DNA of 58,152 bases from Flavobacteriaceae bacterium CP2B (GCA_001683825.1 LXTR01000064.1:1-58152); one strand, 5' to 3'. Counted from the stretch's first letter, positions 17,190 through 26,081 are shown. Numbers and translations: made by a program. The notes: generated from the sequence alone by a model not told the origin.

Positions 17190-18368
17190 TTATTCTACGC
17201 CTCCTTTGGCTTTTTCCTGCCATTCGTTTAATTCGTCCCATTTACCTTCGGCGGCCATCCCTGCCTGCTTGGGCCAGGATTCCGGATCCAGGTGGGCCAT
17301 CCTTGAGCTGGCCTCGGTCAGGATTTCCTTAATGGCATCTGGCGAAGCCTTGGCCAGCTTGGCATAGGTTTCAAGGCCGGCGGTGGTCAGTGCTTCAGCG
17401 GCTTTCGGGCCAATGCCCTCTACCTTGGTAAGGTCATCAGCAGCGGCACTTTTCTCAGCTTTTGGGGCTTCCTCCTTTTTAGCTTCTTCTTTGACCGCTA
17501 CGGCCACCTCAGCAACTTCCTTGGGTTTTTTAGCCGGCTCGGGTTGTTTTTCGGCTTTAGCGGCTTTCGGCGCTTTTTTCACCACCTTGGCATCGTCATC
17601 TTCATCCTCGTCGATGACCAGGGCTTTTGAAGTTACTTCCTCTTCTTCGTCCTCCCCATTGTCGGACATCTTATCAGCCTTTCTTTCCGCCAGTCCTTCG
17701 GCAACGGCATTGGTCACCGAGGCCATGATCACTTCGATAGATTTGGAGGCATCGTCATTGGAAGGGATCACAAAATCAATGGGCCTCGGATCGGAATTGG
17801 TATCCACCATGGCGAAGATGGGGATGTTTAGTTTTTGCGCTTCCTTCACAGCGATGTGTTCCCTCATGGTGTCTACCACGAACAGGGCACCTGGCAGGCG
17901 TGTCATATCGGCGATGGAACCCAGGTTCTTTTCCAGTTTCGCACGTAGGCGGTCTACCTGTAGCCGCTCCTTTTTGGAAAGGGTATTGAAAGTGCCGTCT
18001 TTTTTCATACGGTCGATGGAAGCCATTTTTTTAACGGCCTTCCGGATGGTGACGAAGTTGGTCAGCATCCCACCGGGCCATCGCTCCGTGATATAGGGCA
18101 TGTTGACATTGGCCACTTTTTCGGCCACAATATCCTTGGCCTGTTTTTTGGTCGCTACAAAAAGGATTTTCCTGCCGGAGGAAGCGATCTTCTTGAGGGC
18201 CTCGTTGGCCTCTTCCAGTTTTGCGACGGTTTTGTAAAGGTTGATGACGTGGATCCCGTTGCGCTCCATGTAGATATAGGGCGCCATGTTGGGATTCCAT
18301 TTGCGGGTGAGGTGGCCAAAATGCACCCCGGCTTCCAATAAGTCTTTTACTTCTGCTTTTTTTGCCAT
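17190..18368 (-). CDS. rpsB: Ribosomal protein S2 with a C-terminal helix-hairpin-helix extension
   Basis: S2 is a small-subunit protein. The ATG at 18368 gives MAKKAEVKDLLEAGVHFGH, the standard start; an upstream in-frame ATG (18407) would add 13 unlikely residues. The S2 core spans about residues 1-235. Unlike the usual length of about 240, this protein has 392 residues. A low-complexity acidic/lysine-alanine linker runs from about 240 to 309. A C-terminal module (about 310-392) follows, with DDLTKVEGIGPKAAEAL, a helix-hairpin-helix nucleic-acid-binding signature, then two W-containing segments. The reading frame is continuous and the stop is clean, so this is a real fusion. A related module ends ActC in this window. 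The function of the extension is unknown. Confidence 0.95.
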   Translation of the reverse strand: MAKKAEVKDLLEAGVHFGHLTRKWNPNMAPYIYMERNGIHVINLYKTVAKLEEANEALKKIASSGRKILFVATKKQAKDIVAEKVANVNMPYITERWPGGMLTNFVTIRKAVKKMASIDRMKKDGTFNTLSKKERLQVDRLRAKLEKNLGSIADMTRLPGALFVVDTMREHIAVKEAQKLNIPIFAMVDTNSDPRPIDFVIPSNDDASKSIEVIMASVTNAVAEGLAERKADKMSDNGEDEEEEVTSKALVIDEDEDDDAKVVKKAPKAAKAEKQPEPAKKPKEVAEVAVAVKEEAKKEEAPKAEKSAAADDLTKVEGIGPKAAEALTTAGLETYAKLAKASPDAIKEILTEASSRMAHLDPESWPKQAGMAAEGKWDELNEWQEKAKGGVE

Positions 18369-18442
18369 TTTTCTTAGTTTACGTTCTTTTGAATTAGCAA
18401 TGCCCAAGTGGTATCCCGCCCCGGAGGGTGGAAAGCCTTGCG

Positions 18443-18484
18443 CATTTAGATGCTAAACTAAATGTACCCCCGGGGAGACCGGGG
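18443..18484 (-). promoter_or_regulatory. Paired hairpins in the rpsB leader
   Basis: Two perfect stems lie in the rpsI-rpsB gap. One is a 6-bp GC stem (18468-18473 with 18479-18484) and the other a 7-bp stem (CATTTAG, 18443-18449 with 18458-18464). They sit about 75 bp before the rpsB start and could form an S2 autoregulatory leader or a processing site. This is inferred from structure only. Confidence 0.35.
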
Positions 18485-18545
18485 ATTTTTAATTATCCCT
18501 ATGACGAGGGACTTTCAAGGAACTTCAGTTAATAATAGAATATTC

Positions 18546-18569
18546 AAACAAAGGCTTCCCGAAGGAAGC
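18546..18569 (-). terminator. Hairpin after rpsI, weak terminator or processing site
   Basis: On the minus strand GCTTCC-TTCG-GGAAGC forms a 6-bp stem with a UUCG tetraloop, 8 bp after the rpsI stop. The T-run after it is interrupted (CTTTGTTT). It may reduce read-through from rplM-rpsI into rpsB-tsf. Confidence 0.6.
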
Positions 18570-18576
18570 ACTGGTA

Positions 18577-18963
18577 TTATCGTTTAGAGAACTGGAATTT
18601 CTTACGGGCTTTCTTCTGGCCGTATTTCTTACGTTCCACCATACGCGGGTCTCTGGTAAGGAGGCCTTCGGGCTTTAGCAGGCTCCTGTTTTCTACATCC
18701 ACCTCGCAAAGCGCCCTGGAAAGGGCCAGGCGAACCGCTTCTGCCTGCCCGGTAATGCCGCCACCGTATACATTGACGGTTACGTCATAGGTGTCTTCCG
18801 TGTTGGTAAGGCTAAAAGGTTGCTTTACTTTATATTGAAGGGTCGGGGTAGAGAAGTAATCGGCCAGGTCACGTTTGTTGATCGTGATTTTGCCTTTTCC
18901 CTGGGATACATAAACGCGGGCCACCGCTGTTTTCCTTCTTCCAATTTTATGAATCACCTCCAT
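18577..18963 (-). CDS. rpsI: Ribosomal protein S9
   Basis: Small-subunit protein S9, 128 residues. The start (VIHKIGRRKTAVARVYV), the GGGITGQAEAVRLALSRAL segment and the basic C-terminal tail ending in KFQFSKR are all typical; the tail reaches the ribosomal P site. It overlaps the rplM stop by one base (TAATG), so the two are translationally coupled. Confidence 0.98.
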   Translation of the reverse strand: MEVIHKIGRRKTAVARVYVSQGKGKITINKRDLADYFSTPTLQYKVKQPFSLTNTEDTYDVTVNVYGGGITGQAEAVRLALSRALCEVDVENRSLLKPEGLLTRDPRMVERKKYGQKKARKKFQFSKR

Positions 18964-19418
18964 TATTTAAGGTCGTTTAAATTAATTGCTGTTGGTTTTT
19001 GGGCTTCCTGCTGGTGATCCGGGCCTACATATACTTTCAAGTTCCTGAACAGGTCTGCTCCCAGTTTGTTCTTGGGTAGCATCCCTTTTACCGCCTGCTC
19101 GATGATACTGGCGGGTTTTTTCTCCAGCAACTCCTTGGCGGTGCGGGAACGCTGTCCTCCGGGGTACCCGGTATAGCGCAAATAGACCTTGTCGTTCCAT
19201 TTGTTGCCGCTAAGCTGAACTTTTTCGGCGTTGACCACGATCACGTTATCTCCGCAGTCTACGTGTGGCGTAAACTCGGGTTTATGCTTGCCCCTCAGCA
19301 AACTGGCCACTTTGGAGGCTAGCCGGCCCAGGGTTTGACCCTCGGCATCTATCAGCAACCATTGCTTGTTTACAGTGGCTTTGTTGGCTGATATGGTTTT
19401 GTAGCTTAATGTATCCAC
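18963..19418 (-). CDS. rplM: Ribosomal protein L13
   Basis: Large-subunit protein L13, 151 residues. The segment [20 protein letters not shown] and the conserved [20 protein letters not shown] are present. It heads the operon rplM-rpsI on the minus strand, 50 bp downstream of a textbook Bacteroidetes promoter. rpsB-tsf follow after a 208-bp gap with a hairpin. Confidence 0.98.
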   Translation of the reverse strand: MDTLSYKTISANKATVNKQWLLIDAEGQTLGRLASKVASLLRGKHKPEFTPHVDCGDNVIVVNAEKVQLSGNKWNDKVYLRYTGYPGGQRSRTAKELLEKKPASIIEQAVKGMLPKNKLGADLFRNLKVYVGPDHQQEAQKPTAINLNDLK

Positions 19419-19467
19419 TACCCTTATGATTTATAAATTAAACACTTCAATCCCGTTTAGCGGGCTG

Positions 19468-19498
19468 CAAATGTACGATTAATAAGTTGAAATACAAA
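19468..19498 (-). promoter_or_regulatory. Promoter of the rplM operon
   Basis: On the minus strand TTTG (19495-19498) is followed by exactly 19 bases and TACATTTG (19468-19475), a full match to the Bacteroidetes consensus TTTG-N19-TAnnTTTG. Transcription should start near 19461, giving a leader of about 45 bases. Confidence 0.85.
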
Positions 19499-19749
19499 TG
19501 CATGTTGGGCAATATTTTTCGAGGAGTGTGTCTTTTCCAGGCCTTCCCGCAAATTTGTCAAAAGAAGGCCGTATTTCCGTACTCGCGGCAATACAATATA
19601 CCTGGCCAGGTCGCTCAGGTACCTGTCAGCCAGCGGTCAAAAGGACATTCTTCCCCGATGCTCCTGGGCCTGTTGCTGCTTTCTTTTATGGCCACTGCCT
19701 GGAAAACGAGGCCGCATAGCCTGCTGCTTGCCTTTGACCCTGTTGGCTG
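19499..19749. other. Non-coding gap between the polA stop and the rplM promoter
   Basis: Open frames on the plus strand (for example from 19487 and 19498) run through this stretch. They have no recognisable domain and one runs into the polA 3' end. I see no clear terminator for polA. The stretch is treated as intergenic. Confidence 0.5.
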
Positions 19750-22584
19750 TCAGTGCGCTTCCAGCCAATTGGCCCCAACCCCCATCTCCACATCCAGGGG
19801 TACCTTGAGTTCGTAGGCGTTTTCCATTTCTGATTTGATGAGTTGCTTCACCTTTTCCAGTTCCGGCTGGTAGACGTCAAAAACCAATTCGTCATGTACC
19901 TGCAGGAGCATTTTGGTTTTGAACGACCCCTCTTTTAATTTTTTGTGGATGCGGATCATGGCGATCTTGATGATGTCTGCCGCGCTTCCCTGTATGGGGG
20001 CGTTTACGGCGTTGCGTTCGGCCGCACCCCGCACCACGGCGTTGCTGCCATTGATATCCTTTAGGTACCGACGCCTCCCGAGTACGGTTTGTACATAGCC
20101 GTGTTCCCGGGCAAAATCAATCTGCTCACTGATATAGTTCCGCAGCTTGGGATAGGTTTTGTAATAGGTGTCGATCAAGTCTTTTGCCTCGGCCCTTGAG
20201 AGGTTGGTCTGGTTGCTCAGCCCAAAGGCCGAAACGCCATAGATAATCCCGAAGTTCACGGTTTTGGCGTTGCTGCGTTGTTCCCTCGTCACCTGCTCCA
20301 GGGGCACGTTAAATACCCTGGATGCTGTGGATGCGTGTATGTCTTCCCCGTTTTTAAAGGCCGCTATCATCGTGTCTTCATCGCTAAGGGCGGCAATGAT
20401 CCGCAACTCTATCTGCGAATAGTCTGCCGATAGCAGGGTGTATTCCTCGTTGCGGGGGACAAATGCCTTCCGCACCTCCCTCCCGCGCTCTGTCCGTATG
20501 GGGATATTCTGCAGGTTGGGGTTGTTGCTGCTCAGGCGGCCGGTAGCAGCCACGGTTTGCATATAGTCTGTATGTACCCTGCCTGTACTGGGTTCTACCT
20601 GTTCGGGCAGGGCATCCACATAGGTGCTTTTAAGCTTGGTGAGCCCGCGGTATTCCAATACGTCCCGTATGATCTGGTGGTCTTTGGCCAGGTAGGAGAG
20701 CACATCTTCCGCCGTAGAGTACTGCCCGGTCCTGGTTTTTTTTGGCTTGTCGACCAGTTTCATTTTGTCAAAAAGGATCTCACCCAGTTGTTTGGGGGAG
20801 GCGATGTTGAATTCTTCCCCGGCCTCCTGGTATATTTTTTGTTCCAGTTGGCGGATATCCTCGTTTAAGGCCCCCGAAAGGGATTCCAGGAAGGCCGTGT
20901 CTAGCCGGATGCCTTCCAGTTCCATATCGGCCAGGACCCGCAACAGGGGGATTTCGATATTGTTGAACAGTTCCTCGGTGCTGGCGGCTGCCAGTTCGGG
21001 GCCAAAATGGGCGGCCAGCTGGAAGGTAATGTCGGCATCCTCCACGGCGTATTCGGTTTGCTGTTCCAGGGGAACGTCGCGCATGTTCAATTGGTTCTTT
21101 CCTTTTTTCCCGATCAGTTCGGTGATGGGGACAGGGGTGTAGTCCAGGTAGGTTTCCGCAAGTACGTCCATATTATGCCGCATGTCGGGATTGATCAGGT
21201 AATGGGCCAACATGGTATCAAACAAGGGGCCCCGGACCTCCATGTCGTATTGCCGGAGTACCTTGATGTCGTATTTCAGGTTTTGCCCGATTTTAACCAT
21301 GGTTTCAGATGCAAAAAAGGGCCGGAGTTTTTCCAGGAGTTTCCGGGCCTCCTCCCTGCCTTCGGGAAAGGGCACATAATAGCCCTTGCCTGGCTCCCAG
21401 GAAAAGGCGATCCCCACCAGTTCGGCCTCCAGGGGGTTGATCGACGTGGTCTCGGTATCAAAACACACCCTGGATTGCTTCAGGAGGTTCTGGAGGAACA
21501 GTTTCATCCCCATCCCGGGGGCCACACTTTGGTAGACATGGGGTACGTCCCTGATGGTTTTCCTGCCCGATATTTCCTTGATGGTCGCCGGTGCATCCCC
21601 GTCGTTCCCGAAGAGTGAGAATTGTCCGCTTCCGGCTTCCCTGGCCTGTTCCCGGGCCGTTTCCGTGCTGGTGACCGGTGCCGCCTGGCCTTCGGTTTCC
21701 CCGCTGAAGATCTTGATGAACTGCTCGCGTAGCCGGCGGAATTCGAGTTCCTCAAAAATTTCCTGGACTTTTTCGCCGTCGGGCACAGACAGTTCGTAAT
21801 CCTTGGCATCGAAAGTCACATCGCAGGTGACACAGATCGTCGCCAGTTTTTTGGACAGCCGGCCCAGCTCCGCATGCTCTTCCACCTTCTCCTTCATTTT
21901 ACCTTTCAGCTTGTCGGTGTTTTCAAGCAGGGCCTCCATGGATCCAAATTCCGCGATGAACTTTTTGGCGGTTTTATCCCCCACACCGGGAAGTCCCGGG
22001 ATATTGTCACTGGCGTCGCCCATCATCCCCAGGTAGTCGATCACCTGTTCGGGGCGTTCCACCCCAAAGCGTTTTTGCACCTCGGGGACCCCCCAGATCT
22101 CAATGCCATTGCCCATGCGTGCCGGCCGGTACATGAAGATGTTATCGGAAACCAGTTGCCCGAAGTCCTTGTCGGGGGTTACCATAAATACTTTGTACCC
22201 CTCTTTTTCGGCCTGTTTGGCCAGGGTGCCTATGAGGTCATCGGCCTCCAGCCCGGAAACTTCCACGCAGGGAATATGCATGGCCTCCAGGATTTTCTGT
22301 ATGTACGGCACCGCTACGCGTATGGCATCGGGCGTTTCATCGCGGTTTGCCTTATAGTCCTCAAAGAGCTCGGTGCGTTCGGCGCTGCCGTCCTTATCAA
22401 AGCAGACGGCCAGGTGGTCGGGTTTTTCCCGCCTTATCACGTCGAAAAGGGAATTCATAAACCCCATGATGGCCGAGGTGTCCATACCCTTGGAATTGAT
22501 CCTTGGGTTTTTGATAAGGGCGTAATACCCGCGAAAAATCAATGCGTAGGCGTCCAGTAAAAAAAGTCGTTTTTGTGCTGCCAT
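19750..22584 (-). CDS. polA: DNA polymerase I
   Basis: A 944-residue family A polymerase for Okazaki fragment processing and repair. Three domains are visible. The N-terminal 5'-3' exonuclease/FEN domain (about residues 1-290) contains GLEADDLIGTLA. The 3'-5' exonuclease region (about 350-540) keeps DTETTS, so proofreading may be active. The polymerase domain carries motif A (DYSQIELRI), motif B (RSNAKTVNFGIIYG) and motif C (QVHDELVFD). It is a single gene on the minus strand with its own likely promoter and ends near SEMENAYELKVPLDVEMGVG, the normal C-terminus. Confidence 0.98.
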   Translation of the reverse strand: MAAQKRLFLLDAYALIFRGYYALIKNPRINSKGMDTSAIMGFMNSLFDVIRREKPDHLAVCFDKDGSAERTELFEDYKANRDETPDAIRVAVPYIQKILEAMHIPCVEVSGLEADDLIGTLAKQAEKEGYKVFMVTPDKDFGQLVSDNIFMYRPARMGNGIEIWGVPEVQKRFGVERPEQVIDYLGMMGDASDNIPGLPGVGDKTAKKFIAEFGSMEALLENTDKLKGKMKEKVEEHAELGRLSKKLATICVTCDVTFDAKDYELSVPDGEKVQEIFEELEFRRLREQFIKIFSGETEGQAAPVTSTETAREQAREAGSGQFSLFGNDGDAPATIKEISGRKTIRDVPHVYQSVAPGMGMKLFLQNLLKQSRVCFDTETTSINPLEAELVGIAFSWEPGKGYYVPFPEGREEARKLLEKLRPFFASETMVKIGQNLKYDIKVLRQYDMEVRGPLFDTMLAHYLINPDMRHNMDVLAETYLDYTPVPITELIGKKGKNQLNMRDVPLEQQTEYAVEDADITFQLAAHFGPELAAASTEELFNNIEIPLLRVLADMELEGIRLDTAFLESLSGALNEDIRQLEQKIYQEAGEEFNIASPKQLGEILFDKMKLVDKPKKTRTGQYSTAEDVLSYLAKDHQIIRDVLEYRGLTKLKSTYVDALPEQVEPSTGRVHTDYMQTVAATGRLSSNNPNLQNIPIRTERGREVRKAFVPRNEEYTLLSADYSQIELRIIAALSDEDTMIAAFKNGEDIHASTASRVFNVPLEQVTREQRSNAKTVNFGIIYGVSAFGLSNQTNLSRAEAKDLIDTYYKTYPKLRNYISEQIDFAREHGYVQTVLGRRRYLKDINGSNAVVRGAAERNAVNAPIQGSAADIIKIAMIRIHKKLKEGSFKTKMLLQVHDELVFDVYQPELEKVKQLIKSEMENAYELKVPLDVEMGVGANWLEAH

Positions 22585-22606
22585 GGTCTTTGTTATAGAA
22601 AGGATT

Positions 22607-22637
22607 CAAAACTACGAACTTTCGCCGCGGTAAGAAA
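22607..22637 (-). promoter_or_regulatory. Candidate promoter for polA
   Basis: The minus strand shows TTTC (22634-22637), 19 bases, then TAGTTTTG (22607-22614), a full -7 match with a one-mismatch -33. It ends 22 bp before the polA start. Confidence 0.55.
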
Positions 22638-22641
22638 GGGC

Positions 22642-23640
22642 TTATGGGGTAATGTAGGTGGCAGATACAGGGTTAAAGTGCCCTTTGCGGTTATACACCC
22701 GGTAGGAAAAGCCGGGGTGGATACAGAAAGCGCCGGTTTCCCCTTTTTTGTTCACCGCGATAAAGCCCACCTGGAAATCTTTGTAATCCGGGTTCTTTGC
22801 GATGATGCGCCGCACCCCTTCCTCGCAGGCTTCCTGTGGTGATTTGCCCTGCCGCATAAGTTCGACGATCAGGAAGCTGCCCACGGTGCGGACCACTTCT
22901 TCCCCCACGCCGGTGGCCGTGGCGCCGCCCACCTCGTTGTCTATGAACAAACCGGCCCCTATGATGGGGGAGTCGCCCACACGCCCGGCCATCTTGTAGG
23001 CCATGCCGCTGGTAGTGCATGCCCCGGCGATATCGCCTTGTGCGTCCAGGCACAACATCCCAATGGTATCGTGGTTTTCGATGTTGATCACGGGCTCGTA
23101 CCGCGAGGTTTCCTGCCAGGCCAGCCACTCTTTCCTGGACTTCTCGGTGAGGAGCTCGGTCTTCTCAAAGCCTTTTTCATAGGCGAACTGTTCGGCCCCT
23201 TTTCCGGCAAGCATGACGTGGGGGGTGTCTTCCATCACCTTACGGGCTACCGATACCGGATGTTCTATGTTCTGAAGGCAAACCACCGCACCGCAATTGC
23301 CGTCCTTATCCATGATACAGGCATCCAGGGTTACATGCCCATCCCGGTCGGGCCGCCCCCCCTTGCCTACGGTCTGGTTGTCTACGTCAGATTCCTCGAC
23401 CATGACCCCCTGTTCTACGGCATCCAGGGAACTCCCGTTGTTTTCCAGGATTTCCCATGCCTTTGCGGTGGCATTGGGTACGTCCCAGGTGGCGATCACC
23501 ATGGGGTATCCCTCAAACAAGGCCGTATGGGCTTTTGGTTTGGCTCCGGTGGATAGCGAACCAGCCGAAGCCACAAAAGGGGCTGCCACCAGCCCGGCAG
23601 AACTGAGGGTAGACTTTTTTAAAAACTTTCTTCTTTGCAT
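22642..23640 (-). CDS. Exported glycosylasparaginase-type N-terminal nucleophile hydrolase
   Basis: This Ntn-hydrolase cleaves the N-acetylglucosamine-asparagine bond or related isoaspartyl/asparagine amides. The 332-residue precursor should self-cleave before the catalytic threonine in HDTIGM (Thr192), giving alpha and beta chains. GRVGDSPIIGAGLFIDNEVG in the beta chain is the conserved substrate-binding segment. The N-terminus MQRRKFLKKSTLSSAGLVAAP is a twin-arginine-like signal, so the enzyme is probably periplasmic or secreted. It is divergent from cutC. Glycosylasparaginase fits better than plain L-asparaginase because of the HDTIGM context, but the substrate is untested. Confidence 0.88.
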   Translation of the reverse strand: MQRRKFLKKSTLSSAGLVAAPFVASAGSLSTGAKPKAHTALFEGYPMVIATWDVPNATAKAWEILENNGSSLDAVEQGVMVEESDVDNQTVGKGGRPDRDGHVTLDACIMDKDGNCGAVVCLQNIEHPVSVARKVMEDTPHVMLAGKGAEQFAYEKGFEKTELLTEKSRKEWLAWQETSRYEPVINIENHDTIGMLCLDAQGDIAGACTTSGMAYKMAGRVGDSPIIGAGLFIDNEVGGATATGVGEEVVRTVGSFLIVELMRQGKSPQEACEEGVRRIIAKNPDYKDFQVGFIAVNKKGETGAFCIHPGFSYRVYNRKGHFNPVSATYITP

Positions 23641-23682
23641 TGGTGCAGGTTCTTTACTTTTAAGTCCCTAAATATAGGTAAT

Positions 23683-24405
23683 ATGATTGTAGAAGTATGC
23701 GCCAATTCCCTCGAATCCGCCTTGATTGCCGAAAGGGCTGGGGCCGACAGGATAGAGCTTTGCTCCGAATTGGCCGTAGGGGGTATTACCCCTTCCTATG
23801 GGGTATTGCAGCAGGTGCGTGAGGCGGTATCCATCCCCGTCCATGTACTCATACGCCCACGCAGCGGTGACTTTACCTATTCGGAGGCCGAATTCGAAAC
23901 CATGTGCCTGGATATAGCCCATTGTGTAACGATGGGTTTTGATGGGATCGTGGCAGGTGTTTTGCAGGACAACTTCTTCCTGGACCAGACGCGCATGCGG
24001 CAGCTCCTTTCCCTGAAAGGGGGGTTGCATTTTACCTTCCACCGTGCCTTTGACTGGATTCCCAACCCGATGGAGGCCTATGGGGCCCTGGAGGCCCTTG
24101 GGGTAGGCACCCTGCTGAGCTCTGGGCAGGCAGGCAGCGCATTGGAGGGGCTGCCTTTACTTCGCAAGCTCCGGGATGCGGAAGGACGTTGCACCGTGAT
24201 GCCCGGTGCCGGGATTGGCTCCGAAAATGCCCGCATATTCCTGGAGGCTGGCTTCAGTGCACTGCACCTGTCTGCCGCCACCCTTTTCCCGCACCTGCCG
24301 TCAGCCCCGCCCATTCCAATGAACAGCCCACGTTTTTTGTCGGATACCCATCGGCTTCTAAGCCAGGAGTCCGTACTCCGCTCCGTGGTGGAAAGCGTAA
24401 AATAA
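23683..24405 (+). CDS. cutC: Copper homeostasis protein CutC
   Basis: A 240-residue TIM-barrel protein of the CutC family, linked to copper handling, though its biochemical role is still unclear. The ATG at 23683 gives MIVEVCANSLESALIAERAG, the standard start; the 16 residues from the upstream ATG (23635) come from the divergent gene's leader. The signature RIELCSELAVGGITPSYG follows (about residues 25-42), and HFTFHRAFDW and MPGAGI are also conserved. It is divergent from the glycosylasparaginase gene. Confidence 0.95.
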   Translation: MIVEVCANSLESALIAERAGADRIELCSELAVGGITPSYGVLQQVREAVSIPVHVLIRPRSGDFTYSEAEFETMCLDIAHCVTMGFDGIVAGVLQDNFFLDQTRMRQLLSLKGGLHFTFHRAFDWIPNPMEAYGALEALGVGTLLSSGQAGSALEGLPLLRKLRDAEGRCTVMPGAGIGSENARIFLEAGFSALHLSAATLFPHLPSAPPIPMNSPRFLSDTHRLLSQESVLRSVVESVK

Positions 24406-24441
24406 ATTGTTAATACGGGCTTTAAAAGGGGGTCAAAGGGA

Positions 24442-24449
24442 TATATTTG
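24442..24449 (+). promoter_or_regulatory. Candidate promoter (-7 element) for the metallophosphoesterase gene
   Basis: TATATTTG fully matches TAnnTTTG and ends 13 bp before the start codon. TTTA 17 bases upstream is a weak -33. The leader would be very short. Confidence 0.45.
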
Positions 24450-24462
24450 TAAAAAGTGCGTC

Positions 24463-25692
24463 ATGCTCCGTTGGATATTTTTTGTGGTTGTCTACCTGGT
24501 GTTGTGTTTCTATGCCCTACAGGCACTAAAGACCGCCACGCGCTATCCCTGGGTGTATTATTTGTACATGGTGGTAACGCTTTTGGTGCTGGGCAACTTT
24601 ATTTACCAGTTTACCGTGGGGGAAGCGGATGGCCGGGTGCTCAGCCGGCCCAAAAGCTATGCTTTCGGCTTCTTGCTGGCTATGCTGACCTTTAACCTGA
24701 TCACTATCCTCTTCCTGTTCTCCGAGGACATCTTCCGGCTTTTCTCCGGGGCGTACCACCGCTTGTTCGGGGGGTCCGAAGAATTCAGCCTGCCCACCCG
24801 CAGGAGGTTTCTGAGCCTGGTGGCGTTGGGGATGGCAGCCATGCCTTTCGGTGCCCTGCTCTACGGGATGTACCGGGGCAAATACAATTTTAAGGTGCTC
24901 CGCTACCAGTTGGAGTTTGACGACCTGCCCCCGGCCTTTGATGGCTACCAGATCACCCATATTTCGGATGTGCACAGCGGCAGTTTTGACAACCGGCCCA
25001 AGATTGAATACGCCATTGACCTGGTCAACCGGCAAAAAAGCGATGTGCTTTTTTTTACCGGGGACCTGGTGAATAACAAAACCGATGAAATGAAGCCCTG
25101 GGCCAAGCTGTTTTCCCAATTGCAGGCCCCTGACGGGAAATTTTCCATCCTGGGCAACCACGACTATGGCGACTATATCCCCTGGGAAACCGATGAGGCC
25201 AAACTGCAAAACCTGGAAGACCTCAAACGGCTGCAGCGGGAAATGGGATTCGACCTGCTCTTGAACGAGAGCCGCTATCTGCAGAAAGGCGATGACCGCC
25301 TGGCAATCATCGGCGTAGAAAACTGGGGGCGAGGTGGCTTTAAAAAAGCCGGCGACCTGAAAAGGGCGAGCGCTGCCATAGGGGCCGATGATTTCAAGAT
25401 ACTCCTGAGCCATGACCCTTCCCACTGGGAGGATGTGGTGCTGCAGGACGAATGGCACTACCACCTTACCCTTAGCGGGCATACCCATGGCATGCAGTTT
25501 GGCATTGAAATCCCGGGCCTGGTGAAATGGAGCCCCGTCAAATGGCGCTATAAATACTGGGCAGGGGTTTATGAGGAACTTGGGCAGTTGATCAATGTCA
25601 ACCGGGGCTTTGGTTTTTTAGGGTACCCGGGCAGGGTGGGTATTTGGCCTGAGATCACCGTGATTACCCTAAGGAAGAAATCCGTGGCCTAA
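24463..25692 (+). CDS. Membrane-anchored metallophosphoesterase
   Basis: A 409-residue protein with about four N-terminal helices (residues 1-135) and a calcineurin-like phosphoesterase domain facing the periplasm or cytoplasm. The two-metal site motifs are complete: DVHSG (Asp169, His171), GDLVNN (about Asp201), GNHDYGD (about 230-236) and SGHTHGMQ (His340, His342). This arrangement resembles YkuE/YaeI-type enzymes that act on UDP-linked lipid sugars or lipid phosphates; the substrate cannot be told. It lies 57 bp after cutC and probably has its own promoter. Confidence 0.9.
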   Translation: MLRWIFFVVVYLVLCFYALQALKTATRYPWVYYLYMVVTLLVLGNFIYQFTVGEADGRVLSRPKSYAFGFLLAMLTFNLITILFLFSEDIFRLFSGAYHRLFGGSEEFSLPTRRRFLSLVALGMAAMPFGALLYGMYRGKYNFKVLRYQLEFDDLPPAFDGYQITHISDVHSGSFDNRPKIEYAIDLVNRQKSDVLFFTGDLVNNKTDEMKPWAKLFSQLQAPDGKFSILGNHDYGDYIPWETDEAKLQNLEDLKRLQREMGFDLLLNESRYLQKGDDRLAIIGVENWGRGGFKKAGDLKRASAAIGADDFKILLSHDPSHWEDVVLQDEWHYHLTLSGHTHGMQFGIEIPGLVKWSPVKWRYKYWAGVYEELGQLINVNRGFGFLGYPGRVGIWPEITVITLRKKSVA

Positions 25693-25753
25693 CCCCGGCC
25701 TACACAGCGTATTGCAAAAATCTGGCCCGTGGTGTATTTTTAACAATTTTTCA

Positions 25754-25761
25754 TACATTTG
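25754..25761 (+). promoter_or_regulatory. Candidate promoter (-7 element) for the thioredoxin-like gene
   Basis: TACATTTG fully matches the -7 consensus, 23 bp before the start. The position 19-20 bases upstream reads GGTG, a weak -33. Confidence 0.45.
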
Positions 25762-25784
25762 AAGCATAACCCAAGCAACTAGCT

Positions 25785-26081
25785 ATGTCTAAATTCGGTG
25801 AGCTTATAGATTTGAATGTCCCTGTATTGCTGGATTTTTATGCCGAGTGGAATGAGCAGTCTACGGCCATGCACCCGGTCCTCAGGGATGTGGCCGCGGC
25901 CTTGGGCGACAAGGGCAAAGTCATCAAGATCGATGTCGATAAGAACAAGGAACTCTCCCAGGCCCTTAGGATCAAAGGACTCCCCACATTGATGATCTAT
26001 AAGAAGGGCGAGATGGTCTGGCGGCAAAGCGGGGAACAGGACGCCAACACCCTGATCGGGATCCTGAATGAATACATCTGA
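25785..26081 (+). CDS. Thioredoxin-like protein lacking the CxxC active site
   Basis: A 98-residue single thioredoxin fold. The opening VPVLLDFYAEWNEQSTAMHP aligns with the normal WCGPCK region, but the two cysteines are replaced by Asn23 and Ser26. The fold features KVIKIDVDKN and the cis-proline loop GLPTLMIYKKGE are kept. The protein contains no cysteine at all, so it cannot be a disulfide reductase. A chaperone, scaffold or binding role is more likely. It is convergent with the DUF2723 gene. Confidence 0.88.
   Translation: MSKFGELIDLNVPVLLDFYAEWNEQSTAMHPVLRDVAAALGDKGKVIKIDVDKNKELSQALRIKGLPTLMIYKKGEMVWRQSGEQDANTLIGILNEYI

Noticed and set aside
19452-19464. CCCG/CGGG hairpin considered as an L13 leader element
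   Set aside because: Only 4 bp, and the predicted transcription start falls inside it, so it may not be transcribed whole.
19487-19816. Plus-strand frame with a hydrophobic stretch between polA and rplM
   Set aside because: It runs into the polA 3' end, has no RBS or domain, and its start lies in the rplM promoter.
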